A DNA stretch of 64,000 bases, from the NCBI GenBank assembly GCA_035192965.1, contig CP136571.1, positions 2,438,501 to 2,502,500 on the forward strand. The letters run 5' to 3'. The DNA is from Fuscovulum sp. (GTDB taxonomy: Bacteria > Pseudomonadota > Alphaproteobacteria > Rhodobacterales > Rhodobacteraceae). Both the position numbers and the translations under genes were made by a program. The notes below the pieces were generated by a model, which saw nothing but the letters and a program-made list of their open reading frames with translations, searched no databases and was not told the origin of the DNA. This document shows, piece by piece, positions 27,379-34,817 of this stretch. Numbering within the stretch: position 1 is the first letter of the stretch; each line of letters begins with the position of its first letter.

Positions 27379-27771
27379 ATGACCTTTCCGACAACTTCCC
27401 TTTACGCACTTCCCCTGATCTTGATTTTCCTCGTCCTGTTCTTCCGCGTCTCGGCGCGGCGGACCGACCTCAAGGCCTCCATCGGCGATGCGGGTGATAC
27501 CGTTCTGCATGAACGCATCCGCCAGCATGGCAACTTCGTCGAATGGGTGCCCTTTGGCTTGGTGCTTCTGGCCCTGGCCGAAGCCTCCGCTGCAAACTCC
27601 ATCGCACTGCACTGCGCTGGTGGCCTTCTCGTGCTGGGGCGCATCCTGCATCCGCTGGGCCTGAAGGCCGGTAATCCCGCCCATCCACTACGGATCGCAG
27701 GCAACTCTCTGAACCTGCTCTCCTTCGTGATCCTCGGCGTGCTCATCGCCATGGCCCGCCTCGGCTTCTGA
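27379..27771 (+). CDS. MAPEG family membrane protein
   Basis: 130 residues with four membrane helices. The sequence ERIRQHGNFVEWVPFGLVLL matches the E-R-x-x-x-N-x-x-E signature of the MAPEG family (glutathione S-transferase-like membrane proteins), and LLVLGRILHPLGL is the matching later helix. The physiological substrate is unknown. It lies 27 bp before the YCII-like gene and may share its transcript. Confidence 0.9.
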   Translation: MTFPTTSLYALPLILIFLVLFFRVSARRTDLKASIGDAGDTVLHERIRQHGNFVEWVPFGLVLLALAEASAANSIALHCAGGLLVLGRILHPLGLKAGNPAHPLRIAGNSLNLLSFVILGVLIAMARLGF

Positions 27772-27798
27772 CATTCTGCAAACCCAAGGACAAACATC

Positions 27799-28161
27799 AT
27801 GCAATACATGCTTCTGATCTACAGCGACCCCGCCCTCGAACCCGCCTATGGCACCCCTGAATTCACCGAAATGATGGCGGGCTTTTTCAAGCTGAACGAG
27901 GTGATGAAAGCCGACGGCACCATGCGCGGCGGCGAAGCCCTCAAGAGCGTGGAAAGCGCCACTTCGCTCCGCCTGCGCGGCGGCAAGGTGGAAACCATGG
28001 ATGGCCCCTTTGCCACAACGAAGGAACATCTCGGCGGCTATTACATCGTCGATGTCCCGGACCTTGACGCCGCGCTGAAATACGCGGCCATGGTCCCGTC
28101 GGCCAGCTTCGGCACGGTCGAGGTTCGCCCCCTGATGGACTACAACCCCGCCGGGGAATGA
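27799..28161 (+). CDS. YCII-related (DGPF) protein
   Basis: 120 residues with the motif ETMDGPFATTKEHLGGYYIV, the DGPF signature of the YCII-like family, in an alpha+beta ferredoxin-like fold. DGPF proteins are the usual genomic partners of ECF sigma factors of group ECF42, and the next gene (5 bp downstream) is such a sigma factor. Its biochemical role is unknown; context suggests a target or modulator of that regulator. Confidence 0.92.
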   Translation: MQYMLLIYSDPALEPAYGTPEFTEMMAGFFKLNEVMKADGTMRGGEALKSVESATSLRLRGGKVETMDGPFATTKEHLGGYYIVDVPDLDAALKYAAMVPSASFGTVEVRPLMDYNPAGE

Positions 28162-28165
28162 CCGA

Positions 28166-29401
28166 ATGACCGCCTCCGATGCCATTGCCGTCACCCGCGC
28201 CGTCGAGGCGCTCTTGCGGCAGGATCGGGGGCGGCTTCTCGCTGCCCTCATTGCCCGTCTGCGCGATTTTCAGCTTGCCGAAGATGCCCTGCAAGAAGCT
28301 GCGCTCTCTGCCCTCACCCATTGGAGCCGGGCGGGCATCCCCGCCTCACCCCAGGGCTGGCTGCTGCGCGTGGCCCTGCGCAAGGCGATTGACCGCCTCC
28401 GCTCTGCCCAGCGCGATTCCCGCAAAACCGCAGACCTCACCCATCTGGCCATGGAAGAAGCCGCCGAGCACACCGCCGACGACATCCCCGATGATCGCCT
28501 GCGCCTGATCTTCACCTGCTGCCACCCGGCACTGGATCCAAAATCCCGCGTGGCCCTGACCCTGCGCAGCATCGCCGGTCTGACCACCCCCGAAATCGCC
28601 CGCGCCTTCCTTGATGCCGAACCCACGATGGGCCAGCGCCTTTCCCGCGCCAAGGCCAAGATCGCCGCCGCCGGCATCCCCTATGCCGTACCGTCCCCCG
28701 AGGATTGGCCCGACCGTCTTCAATCCGTGCTGGCAGTGGTCTATCTCATCTACAACGCTGGCTATTCCATCGGCCCGCAGGCCGAGGCGCAGTCCGACCG
28801 CGATCTTTGTGCCGAGGCAATCTTCCTGACGCGCCTTCTGGCACAGTTGCGCCCGGACGATCCGGAAATCGAAGGCTGCCTCGCTCTCCTGCTGCTGACG
28901 CAGTCCCGCGCCGCGGCCCGCCTTGGCGAGGATGGCATCACCATTCCGCTAACCGAACAGGACCGCAGCCTCTGGGACCGCCTATCAATCGACGAAGGCC
29001 TCGCCCTCATCAACCGCGCCATGGCCCGCCGGAACCCCGGCCCCTACCAGATCAAGGCCGCCATCGCCGCCTGCCACATGGCCGATCCCGCCCCCGACTG
29101 GCCGCAGATCGTGGCACTCTTTACCCGGCTGCTGGATTTCGAACCCACCTCCGTCATCCGCCTGAACCGTGCAGTCGCATTGGCCGAGGCGGGCGATCTC
29201 TCCACCGCTTTGGCAGAGCTGGCAGACCTCGCCCCGGTCCTCGACGACTATCAACCCTTCCATGCCGCGCAGGCTGATCTTCTGGCACGCGCGGGGCAGG
29301 GGGCCGCCGCCCGCACCGCCTATGACCGCGCCATCGCCCTTGCGCCCTCTGCCGCCGATGCCGCTTTCCTCGCCAAAAGGCGCGATCAGCAGCCCATCTG
29401 A
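28166..29401 (+). CDS. ECF sigma factor with long C-terminal domain (ECF42-like)
   Basis: 411 residues. Region 2 lies at about residues 15-85 (LIARLRDFQLAEDALQEAALSALTHW), region 4 at about residues 105-165 (PEIARAFLDAEPTMGQRLSRAKAKI), and a DUF6596/TPR-like C-terminal extension follows (VVYLIYNAGYSIGPQAEAQ, ARAGQGAAARTAYDRAIAL). This is the architecture of ECF42 sigma factors, which pair with DGPF proteins and lack a classical anti-sigma factor. No anti-sigma gene is seen here. It probably drives its own cassette, but no matching promoter was identified. Confidence 0.92.
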   Translation: MTASDAIAVTRAVEALLRQDRGRLLAALIARLRDFQLAEDALQEAALSALTHWSRAGIPASPQGWLLRVALRKAIDRLRSAQRDSRKTADLTHLAMEEAAEHTADDIPDDRLRLIFTCCHPALDPKSRVALTLRSIAGLTTPEIARAFLDAEPTMGQRLSRAKAKIAAAGIPYAVPSPEDWPDRLQSVLAVVYLIYNAGYSIGPQAEAQSDRDLCAEAIFLTRLLAQLRPDDPEIEGCLALLLLTQSRAAARLGEDGITIPLTEQDRSLWDRLSIDEGLALINRAMARRNPGPYQIKAAIAACHMADPAPDWPQIVALFTRLLDFEPTSVIRLNRAVALAEAGDLSTALAELADLAPVLDDYQPFHAAQADLLARAGQGAAARTAYDRAIALAPSAADAAFLAKRRDQQPI

Positions 29402-29431
29402 TGGGCAGTTCCAGAAAATCCCCCGAAAACC

Positions 29432-29545
29432 AAAAAAAAGGCCGAGCAGAAGCTCGGCCCAAGTCCAACAGGGAGGTATGAGACAGCAAGAGAAGATCTC
29501 AATCGCTGCCTCGCCAATGCAAATAGGCGGGCGCTTGGCATCGTG
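29432..29545 (-). ncRNA. Candidate small RNA downstream of the LysR gene
   Basis: On the minus strand a perfect 8-bp hairpin GGCCGAGC / GCTCGGCC (29440-29459) is followed by eight Ts, a strong intrinsic terminator. Upstream of it lies TTGAGA...TCTCA (a weak hairpin), then an unpaired-looking ACCTCCC, the anti-Shine-Dalgarno-type sequence often exposed in alphaproteobacterial sRNAs. No convincing ORF fits between the LysR stop (29662) and the terminator. A weak promoter-like TTGCAC-N17-TATTTG lies just upstream of about 29545. It could equally be a 3' UTR-derived RNA of the LysR gene. Confidence 0.45.
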
Positions 29546-29614
29546 CAAGGGCAGGAATGCCGCAGATGCAGCATGGCCGCTATGCAGAAGATGCATGGCT
29601 TATCGGCAGGCTGT

Positions 29615-29626
29615 GGAAACGTTTCC
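29615..29626. promoter_or_regulatory. LacI-type palindrome GGAAACGTTTCC
   Basis: A perfect 12-bp palindrome extends imperfectly to TGTGGAAACGTTTCCCCACA. The AAACGTTT centre is common in operators of LacI-family regulators. It lies 36-47 bp past the LysR gene stop, upstream of the candidate small RNA on the minus strand. No nearby gene has an obvious link to such a regulator. Confidence 0.35.
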
Positions 29627-29661
29627 CCACATTGACGAATGGGGCGCCGGAAAACCCTACG

Positions 29662-30555
29662 TCAGCCCTGTTCGCGCTTGCGATACTTGAAGATTTCCTC
29701 GCTCACGAACTCGCGGAATGCTGCCACCCGCTTGGAATGGCGCAACTCTTCGGGATAGGCCAGAAACACCGGCACCTCTCCGCTTTCCACATCCGGCAAC
29801 ACCCGCACCAGATCCGGCGAATCCTCGGTGATATAGTCGGGCAGCACGCCGATGCCGATATGGTTCAGCACCCCCTGCAACACCCCGAAATAGTTGTTCA
29901 CCGTCAGCGTCGACGGAATGTCATTGCTCATCAACTGCTGCACCAGCGACGCCCCCGCCGCGACCTGCGCCGTTCCGGCATGCTGGCAGATCAACCGATG
30001 CGAATGGAAATCCGCCATCGTCTGCGGGGTGCCATGCTGCGCCAAATATTCCGGCGTTGCATAGAGCCGCATCCGGATCTGCATCAGCCGCTTGCGGATC
30101 AGATCGGCCTGGCTTGGTTCCTTCATCCGGATCGCCACATCGGCCTCACGCATGGGCAGGTCCAGCACCCGCTCTTCCAGCATCAGGTCGATCTTCAGTT
30201 CGGGATACTTCTGGTACAGCGCCGTTAGACGCGGGGCCAGCCACAACGTCCCAAAGCCAACTGTCGTCGTCACCCGCAACTCGCCGAAAACCTCGTCCTC
30301 GCTATCACGAATTCGGGCGGCGGTGGCGTCCAACCGCTTGACCATCTGTGTCGTCGCATCGAACAGCAACTCGCCCTGTTCCGTCAGGATCAACCCCCGC
30401 GCATGGCGGTGGAACAGCGTGACGTTCAAACTTTCTTCCAGCGCCCTGATCTGGCGGCTGACGGCGGATTGGCTCAGGTGCAGCACATCGCCCGCATGGG
30501 TCAGGCTGCCCTTGTCTGCCACCGCATGAAAAATCCGCAGCTTGTCCCAATCCAT
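29662..30555 (-). CDS. LysR family transcriptional regulator
   Basis: 297 residues from ATG 30555 (MDWDKLRIFHAVADKGSLTH), chosen because AAAGGTGAG lies at a suitable spacing; in-frame GTG 30564 and ATG 30561 are too close to it. The N-terminal helix-turn-helix spans residues 1-60 (LHLSQSAVSRQIRALEESLN) and the effector domain follows. The C-terminal stretch KRVAAFREFVSEEIFKYRKREQG is rich in charged residues. Divergent from murI with a 202-bp gap. Target genes cannot be assigned from context. Confidence 0.92.
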   Translation of the reverse strand: MDWDKLRIFHAVADKGSLTHAGDVLHLSQSAVSRQIRALEESLNVTLFHRHARGLILTEQGELLFDATTQMVKRLDATAARIRDSEDEVFGELRVTTTVGFGTLWLAPRLTALYQKYPELKIDLMLEERVLDLPMREADVAIRMKEPSQADLIRKRLMQIRMRLYATPEYLAQHGTPQTMADFHSHRLICQHAGTAQVAAGASLVQQLMSNDIPSTLTVNNYFGVLQGVLNHIGIGVLPDYITEDSPDLVRVLPDVESGEVPVFLAYPEELRHSKRVAAFREFVSEEIFKYRKREQG

Positions 30556-30757
30556 CTGCATCACTCACCTTTAAAAATCGCGGCATTCTACCACGGAAGC
30601 CCCCACATAAGAAGTATAGCTGCCATGTAAAGAACGCATGGCTCCGATTTTGCCACACCCCGCGCTTGCCCTTTCCCGCCGCCACCATCCCGCCTATGCT
30701 TGCACCAACCGGGCGAACCCGGTGCAAAAGGCGCGCAAACCGCGAAAGGGGCAGGGC

Positions 30758-31570
30758 ATGGCAGTGGGCATCTTCGATTCGGGGCTTGGCGGGCTGACGG
30801 TTCTGGATGCGGTCACGCGCCGCCTGCCGGACGTGCCCTTTGTCTATCTGGGTGACAATGCCCATGCCCCCTATGGTGTGCGCGACCATGACGATATCTT
30901 CCGCCTGACCTGCGCCGCCACCGAACGGCTCTGGCAGGAAGGGTGCGATCTTGTCATCCTCGCCTGCAACACCGCCTCGGCCGCCGCGCTGAAACGGATG
31001 CAGGAAACGTGGGTTCCCGCGAACAAGCGCGTCCTCGGCGTCTTCGTTCCGCTCATCGAGGCGTTGACCGAACGCCAATGGGGCGACAACTCCCCCCCGC
31101 GTGAGGTGGCTGTCAAACACGTGGCCCTCTTCGCCACCCCCGCCACCGTCGCCTCGCGCGCGTTTCAGCGCGAACTGGCCTACCGCGCCATCGGCGTGGA
31201 TGTCGAAGCCCAACCCTGCGGCGGTGTCGTCGATGCCATCGAACAGGGCGATGAAATGCTGGCCGAGGCGCTGGTCCGCAGCCATGTCGAGGCGCTCAAG
31301 CGCCGCATGCCCGCCCCCGAAGCCGCCATCCTCGGCTGCACCCATTACCCGCTGATGGAAAAAACCTTCCAAGATGCGCTGGGGCAGGGGGTCAAGGTCT
31401 ATTCCCAAGCCAACCTCGTGGCCGAGTCGCTTGCCGATTACCTGACCCGTCGGCCCGCGTTTCTGGGAGCGGGGACTGTGTCCAAGTTCCTCACCACCGG
31501 CGATCCGCAGACGGTATCAAACAAGGCGACGCAGTTCTTGCGGCGGAAGATCACGTTCGAGGCGGCGTGA
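30758..31570 (+). CDS. murI: Glutamate racemase
   Basis: 270-residue enzyme that makes D-glutamate for peptidoglycan. It starts [16 protein letters not shown]. The two catalytic cysteines are Cys70 in LACNTAS and Cys194 in GCTHYPL, as in the family. The frame is open upstream to 30638 but the extra 40 residues have no similarity, and a purine-rich GAAAGGGGCAGG precedes the ATG at 30758. Confidence 0.95.
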   Translation: MAVGIFDSGLGGLTVLDAVTRRLPDVPFVYLGDNAHAPYGVRDHDDIFRLTCAATERLWQEGCDLVILACNTASAAALKRMQETWVPANKRVLGVFVPLIEALTERQWGDNSPPREVAVKHVALFATPATVASRAFQRELAYRAIGVDVEAQPCGGVVDAIEQGDEMLAEALVRSHVEALKRRMPAPEAAILGCTHYPLMEKTFQDALGQGVKVYSQANLVAESLADYLTRRPAFLGAGTVSKFLTTGDPQTVSNKATQFLRRKITFEAA

Positions 31571-31584
31571 AGCCACCGCCTTCC

Positions 31585-31600
31585 TTAACTCATCCTTAAC
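31585..31600. promoter_or_regulatory. CtrA-like box TTAA-N7-TTAAC
   Basis: TTAACTCATCCTTAAC fits the full CtrA consensus TTAA-N7-TTAAC exactly. It lies 14 bp after the murI stop and about 70 bp before the brnT remnant. CtrA controls motility and gene-transfer-agent genes in Rhodobacterales. The downstream genes here are a decayed toxin and its antitoxin, so a functional role is doubtful; the match could be chance. Confidence 0.35.
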
Positions 31601-31650
31601 GATACGTGCCGCATTCTCTGTAATGCGCGTTATTTTTTGTAGTAACAAAA

Positions 31651-31935
31651 AAGCAGATCAGCTATGATCCGGCAAAGCCTGACGAAACCCTTGCGGGGCG
31701 CGTTCTGGATCTTGCCGATGCAGGTAGCGTGCTTTGCGGCCCGGCGATGACGGTTGAAGATGATCGGTTCGATTACGGCGAGCCTCGCTTAATCACCATC
31801 GGTCTGCTGAACACGCGCATGGTGGTTATCGCCTAAACCCCTCGCGGTGAAACATACCGCATCCTCAGCATGAGAAAAGCCAATGACTGCGAAATCGCCC
31901 GCTGCGGCCCAACCCTCCGACACCATGCCGGATGA
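31651..31935 (+). pseudogene. brnT: Decayed BrnT-family toxin gene
   Basis: Continuous frame-1 similarity to BrnT runs from 31657 (ISYDPAK) to 31935: VEDDRFDYGEPRLITIGLL at the core, then VVIA, an in-frame TAA at 31834-31836, then [20 protein letters not shown]. The stop falls where BrnT has a conserved Trp (usually WTPRG). No start codon is found at the expected place (AAG CAG where Met-Glu is usual). The frame is otherwise intact, and its end overlaps the brnA start as in working brnTA operons. Thus the toxin is inactivated by start loss and one nonsense codon, while the antitoxin remains. Confidence 0.82.
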
Positions 31936-32137
31936 TGATCTTCCCGACCTCTCCACCCCCGAATGGGCCGCCCGGTTTGACCGGGCAAAGGTCACGCGTG
32001 GCCGCCCAAAGGCCGATGTGAAAAAGGTCTCCACCACCCTCCGCCTCGACCCCGACATCCTCGCCGCCTTCCGCGCCACAGGGCCGGGCTGGCAGGGGCG
32101 CATCAACGACACATTGCGGAGGGCGCTTGGCCTTTAG
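31883..32137 (+). CDS. brnA: BrnA-family antitoxin
   Basis: 84 residues. The central part [19 protein letters not shown] with [20 protein letters not shown] is the BrnA signature, and the C-terminal region forms the ribbon-helix-helix DNA-binding domain ([20 protein letters not shown]). BrnA neutralises the RelE-like ribonuclease BrnT and represses the operon. Here brnT is a pseudogene, so this is an orphan antitoxin that could still act as a repressor or neutralise another BrnT. Confidence 0.88.
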   Translation: MTAKSPAAAQPSDTMPDDDLPDLSTPEWAARFDRAKVTRGRPKADVKKVSTTLRLDPDILAAFRATGPGWQGRINDTLRRALGL

Positions 32138-32199
32138 GAAGGCCGCTTCGCGCGCGCCGGAACCACAATAAACCGTTAACAACCTTCACTACCCGCGTT

Positions 32200-32249
32200 C
32201 GCTGCGTGCATACGCCCGTCTGCACAGCCATCTGCACCGCGCGCTGCAC
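32200..32249 (+). repeat. 50-bp CTGCAC-unit element upstream of argC
   Basis: A 50-bp segment, 76 bp before the argC start, that is 47/50 identical to the reverse complement of 52320-52369. Its second half consists of tandem 12-bp units each beginning CTGCAC (CTGCACAGCCAT, CTGCACCGCGCG, CTGCAC...). Its first half contains GCGT-GCAT-ACGC, a small inverted repeat. Both copies have the same orientation relative to the gene downstream. The three differences do not behave like silent changes in any shared frame, and the frame has no start codon in this copy, so it is more likely a DNA or RNA element than a conserved peptide. Confidence 0.85.
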
Positions 32250-32325
32250 GGCCGATCGGGCAAAAAACCCTTGCCCTTCGCCCCGGCCTGCCGCATCACT
32301 CCGGCATCGGAAACAGGGGGTCATC

Positions 32326-33354
32326 ATGGCCAAGAAAGTCGCCATTCTGGGTGCGTCGGGCTATACGGGGGCCGAGCTTGTCCGCCTGCTTGCCACCCAT
32401 CAAGGGCTTGAAATCGCGGCGCTTTCGGCTGATCGTAAGGCTGGCATGGCCATGGCCGACGTGTTCCCCTTCCTGCGCCATCTGGACCTGCCAAGGTTGG
32501 TCAAGATCGACGAGATCGACTTTTCCCAGATCGACCTGTGTTTCTGCGCGCTGCCCCACGCCACCACACAACAGGTGGTGTCGGCCCTGCCAAAGACACT
32601 CAAGATCGTGGACCTTTCCGCCGATTTCCGCCTGCGCGATCCGGCGGAATACGAAAAATGGTACGGCCAACCCCACACCGCCATCGACCTGCAGAAAGAG
32701 GCCGTCTATGGCCTGACAGAGTTCTACCGCGACGCCATCACAAACGCTCGTTTGGTCGCCGGAACGGGCTGCAATGCAGCCACCGGGCAGTATGCCCTTC
32801 GTCCCCTGATTTCAAAGGGTTGCATTGATCTTGACGATATCCTGATCGACCTGAAAGCAGGGGTCAGCGGCGCAGGGCGCAGCTTGAAGGAAAACCTCCT
32901 TCACGCCGAATTGTCCGGCGGCACCCACAGCTATTCGGCAGGCGGCAAACACCGGCACCTTGGCGAATTCGATCAGGAATTCAGCCTGATCGCTGGCCGC
33001 CCCGTGCATATCCGCTTCACGCCCCACCTGCTGCCCATGAATCGCGGCATCCTCGCCACGGTCTATGTGAAGGGCGATGCGAAACAGGTTCACGAAACCC
33101 TCGCAACCGCCTACGAAACCGAGCCTTTCCTCAAGGTGCTACCTTTTGGCGCGCTCCCCTCGACACGCGATATCGCAGGGTCCAACTACTGCCATATCGG
33201 CGTCATCGGTGACCGGGTTCCCGGCAACACCACCGTGATCGCCGTGCTGGACAACCTGACCAAGGGCTCTTCCGGACAGGCCATCCAGAACGCGAACCTG
33301 ATGCTGGGCCTGCCCGAAACCCAAGGGCTGCTGCTTGCCCCCGTCTTCCCGTAA
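32326..33354 (+). CDS. argC: N-acetyl-gamma-glutamyl-phosphate reductase
   Basis: 342-residue NADPH-dependent reductase of arginine biosynthesis (third step). The Rossmann motif [10 protein letters not shown] is at residues 9-18 and the catalytic cysteine is Cys149 in [17 protein letters not shown]. The conserved [10 protein letters not shown] and [15 protein letters not shown] segments are present. The ATG at 32326 gives the standard start; upstream in-frame codons come from the repeat element. The 5' region carries the 50-bp CTGCAC element. ccmE follows 9 bp later. Confidence 0.95.
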   Translation: MAKKVAILGASGYTGAELVRLLATHQGLEIAALSADRKAGMAMADVFPFLRHLDLPRLVKIDEIDFSQIDLCFCALPHATTQQVVSALPKTLKIVDLSADFRLRDPAEYEKWYGQPHTAIDLQKEAVYGLTEFYRDAITNARLVAGTGCNAATGQYALRPLISKGCIDLDDILIDLKAGVSGAGRSLKENLLHAELSGGTHSYSAGGKHRHLGEFDQEFSLIAGRPVHIRFTPHLLPMNRGILATVYVKGDAKQVHETLATAYETEPFLKVLPFGALPSTRDIAGSNYCHIGVIGDRVPGNTTVIAVLDNLTKGSSGQAIQNANLMLGLPETQGLLLAPVFP

Positions 33355-33363
33355 GGAGGGATC

Positions 33364-33825
33364 ATGGCCGGTCTGAAAGGGCTGAAAAAACAACGCCGTA
33401 TCCAGATCATCGCCCTTGCGGTGGTGGCCTTGGCCCTGTCGACGGCGCTGGTCGGCTATGCCATGCGCGACGGCATCAACTTCTTCCGGTCCCCCACCCA
33501 AGTGGTCGAAGCGCCGCCAGAGAATGATGAGGTGTTCCGCATCGGCGGCCTGGTCGAAGAAGGGTCGATCACCCGGGGGCAAGGTGAAACCGTCACCTTC
33601 CGCGTGACCGACATGAATCAATCCGTTCCCGTCGCATATACGGGCATCCTGCCTGACCTGTTTGCCGAAGGGCAGGGGATGGTAGGCACGGGTCGAATGG
33701 TGGATGGCACGTTCCAAGCTACGGAAATCCTTGCAAAGCATGATGAAACCTACATGCCGTCCGAAGTGGTCGACGCGCTGAAGGAACAAGGGGTCTACGT
33801 CGATCCTGATGACTCGGACAGCTGA
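33364..33825 (+). CDS. ccmE: Cytochrome c maturation protein CcmE (heme chaperone)
   Basis: 153 residues. One membrane anchor (about residues 13-33) is followed by the periplasmic OB-fold domain. The heme-binding histidine is His126 in LAKHDETYMP with the neighbouring Tyr130, as in the H-type family. CcmE takes heme from CcmC/CcmAB and passes it to CcmFH. Other ccm genes are not in the window. An AAGGAGG site precedes the ATG. Confidence 0.95.
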   Translation: MAGLKGLKKQRRIQIIALAVVALALSTALVGYAMRDGINFFRSPTQVVEAPPENDEVFRIGGLVEEGSITRGQGETVTFRVTDMNQSVPVAYTGILPDLFAEGQGMVGTGRMVDGTFQATEILAKHDETYMPSEVVDALKEQGVYVDPDDSDS

Positions 33826-33899
33826 CCGCACGGCGGTACAGCACCGCGTTAACCGCTGACGCCCAGCCTCCTGCCAGCATGACAGCGCAAGGAGGCCGC

Positions 33900-34364
33900 A
33901 TGAAGACCGTCGAAGAAATTGCCCGCGACACGGCGGGTGACGGGGCCGAAGCCCTGCTCGACCGCCAATTTCGGGCACCGGGCATTCAGGCCTTGCCGGA
34001 GTTGCTCCAACCCTTCGTCTTTGATCACTACCTTCTGGCCGGTCGGCACGCGATCATTGCCCTGCAACGTGTGCTGAACGAAAAGGGCGAAGAGTGTCCG
34101 CGATCCGGCGCCATCTGCCCGGTTACCCTGCGGGCGGCCCGCCGCGCCGTGGAAAGTCTGGGGGTGCTGCTGCTTTATGCCTGCGCCCGCGATCGCCGCG
34201 ACAGGGCCTATGACTTTGCTTACGTCGCCAAGGAAAGACGCTGTTTCGTGGCAGGCCCCAACGGCACAAAGGGCATCCGCATCATGGAAGCAGAGACCTT
34301 TCTTCCCGCCGAAAAACACCTTTCCCTTGAAGATCATCGCAAAAGGCTTTCGCTATGGGTCTGA
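33900..34364 (+). CDS. Degenerate GH108 N-acetylmuramidase lacking the catalytic segment
   Basis: 154 residues from ATG 33900, which follows AAGGAGG; the ATG at 33879 lacks such a site. The start MKTVEEIARD and the end EAETFLPAEKHLSLEDHRKR, plus QFRAPGIQALPELLQPFVFDHYL with LQRVL, resemble the N-terminus, the middle and the C-terminal peptidoglycan-binding part of holin-associated GH108 muramidases. The segment expected after IARD, with the catalytic Glu in A-R-E-G-G, is missing. Loss of about 60 residues leaves no obvious active site. The family includes the gene-transfer-agent endolysin of Rhodobacter capsulatus. It overlaps the holin gene by 10 bp. Confidence 0.7.
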   Translation: MKTVEEIARDTAGDGAEALLDRQFRAPGIQALPELLQPFVFDHYLLAGRHAIIALQRVLNEKGEECPRSGAICPVTLRAARRAVESLGVLLLYACARDRRDRAYDFAYVAKERRCFVAGPNGTKGIRIMEAETFLPAEKHLSLEDHRKRLSLWV

Positions 34365-34735
34365 TCGGCAAGGCGCTGGACAGCGCCATCTCCTCCCCCG
34401 AACTCCGGTCTGTCCTTTCGGGAATCCTGCAATCACCAGGAACCACCCTTGCGGGCGGCGGGCGCTATGACCGGCTCATAGATGCCGCCAACCGCCTTCC
34501 GCGCCCGGCGCTGGCCTTTGGGGCCATCGCGATGTTCGTCTTTGCGATGATTGATCCGGCGGGGTTCGCGCAGCGCATGGCCGCGCTCAAGGCTGCTCCA
34601 GCAGAACTGTGGTGGCTGTTGGGGGCGGTCATCGCAACCCATTTCGGTGCGCGCGAGGCGCACCACCTCCGCCACCGCACGACCGGCGCAGGGGCGCCTC
34701 TGCCCGAAAACCCACCGCAGGAACCGCCTGCCTGA
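34355..34735 (+). CDS. 3TM holin family protein (gene-transfer-agent type)
   Basis: 126 residues with membrane helices at about residues 48-66 (RPALAFGAIAMFVFAMIDP) and 85-102 (LWWLLGAVIATHFGAREA), and a proline-rich tail. This matches the GTA holin 3TM family (PF11351). Such holins release gene-transfer agents or phage by making membrane holes. It overlaps the degenerate endolysin gene upstream by 10 bp; no GTA structural genes are nearby. Confidence 0.82.
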   Translation: MGLIGKALDSAISSPELRSVLSGILQSPGTTLAGGGRYDRLIDAANRLPRPALAFGAIAMFVFAMIDPAGFAQRMAALKAAPAELWWLLGAVIATHFGAREAHHLRHRTTGAGAPLPENPPQEPPA

Positions 34736-34817
34736 AAGTGTATCCCTGAAGGGCGATCCTTGACCTGTCAGAAAGCCTCTGGCATTGCCACAGGCAAGCA
34801 GACAGGAATGTGATCAA

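Noticed and set aside
29478..29690. 70-codon plus-strand ORF after GGGAGGT
   Set aside because: The purine run is only one base from the ATG, the protein is not family-like, and it overlaps the LysR 3' end on the other strand; the strand below carries a better small-RNA signal.
32206..32325. 40-residue N-terminal extension of ArgC
   Set aside because: It is translated from the repeat element and has no ArgC similarity; the ATG at 32326 begins the canonical sequence.
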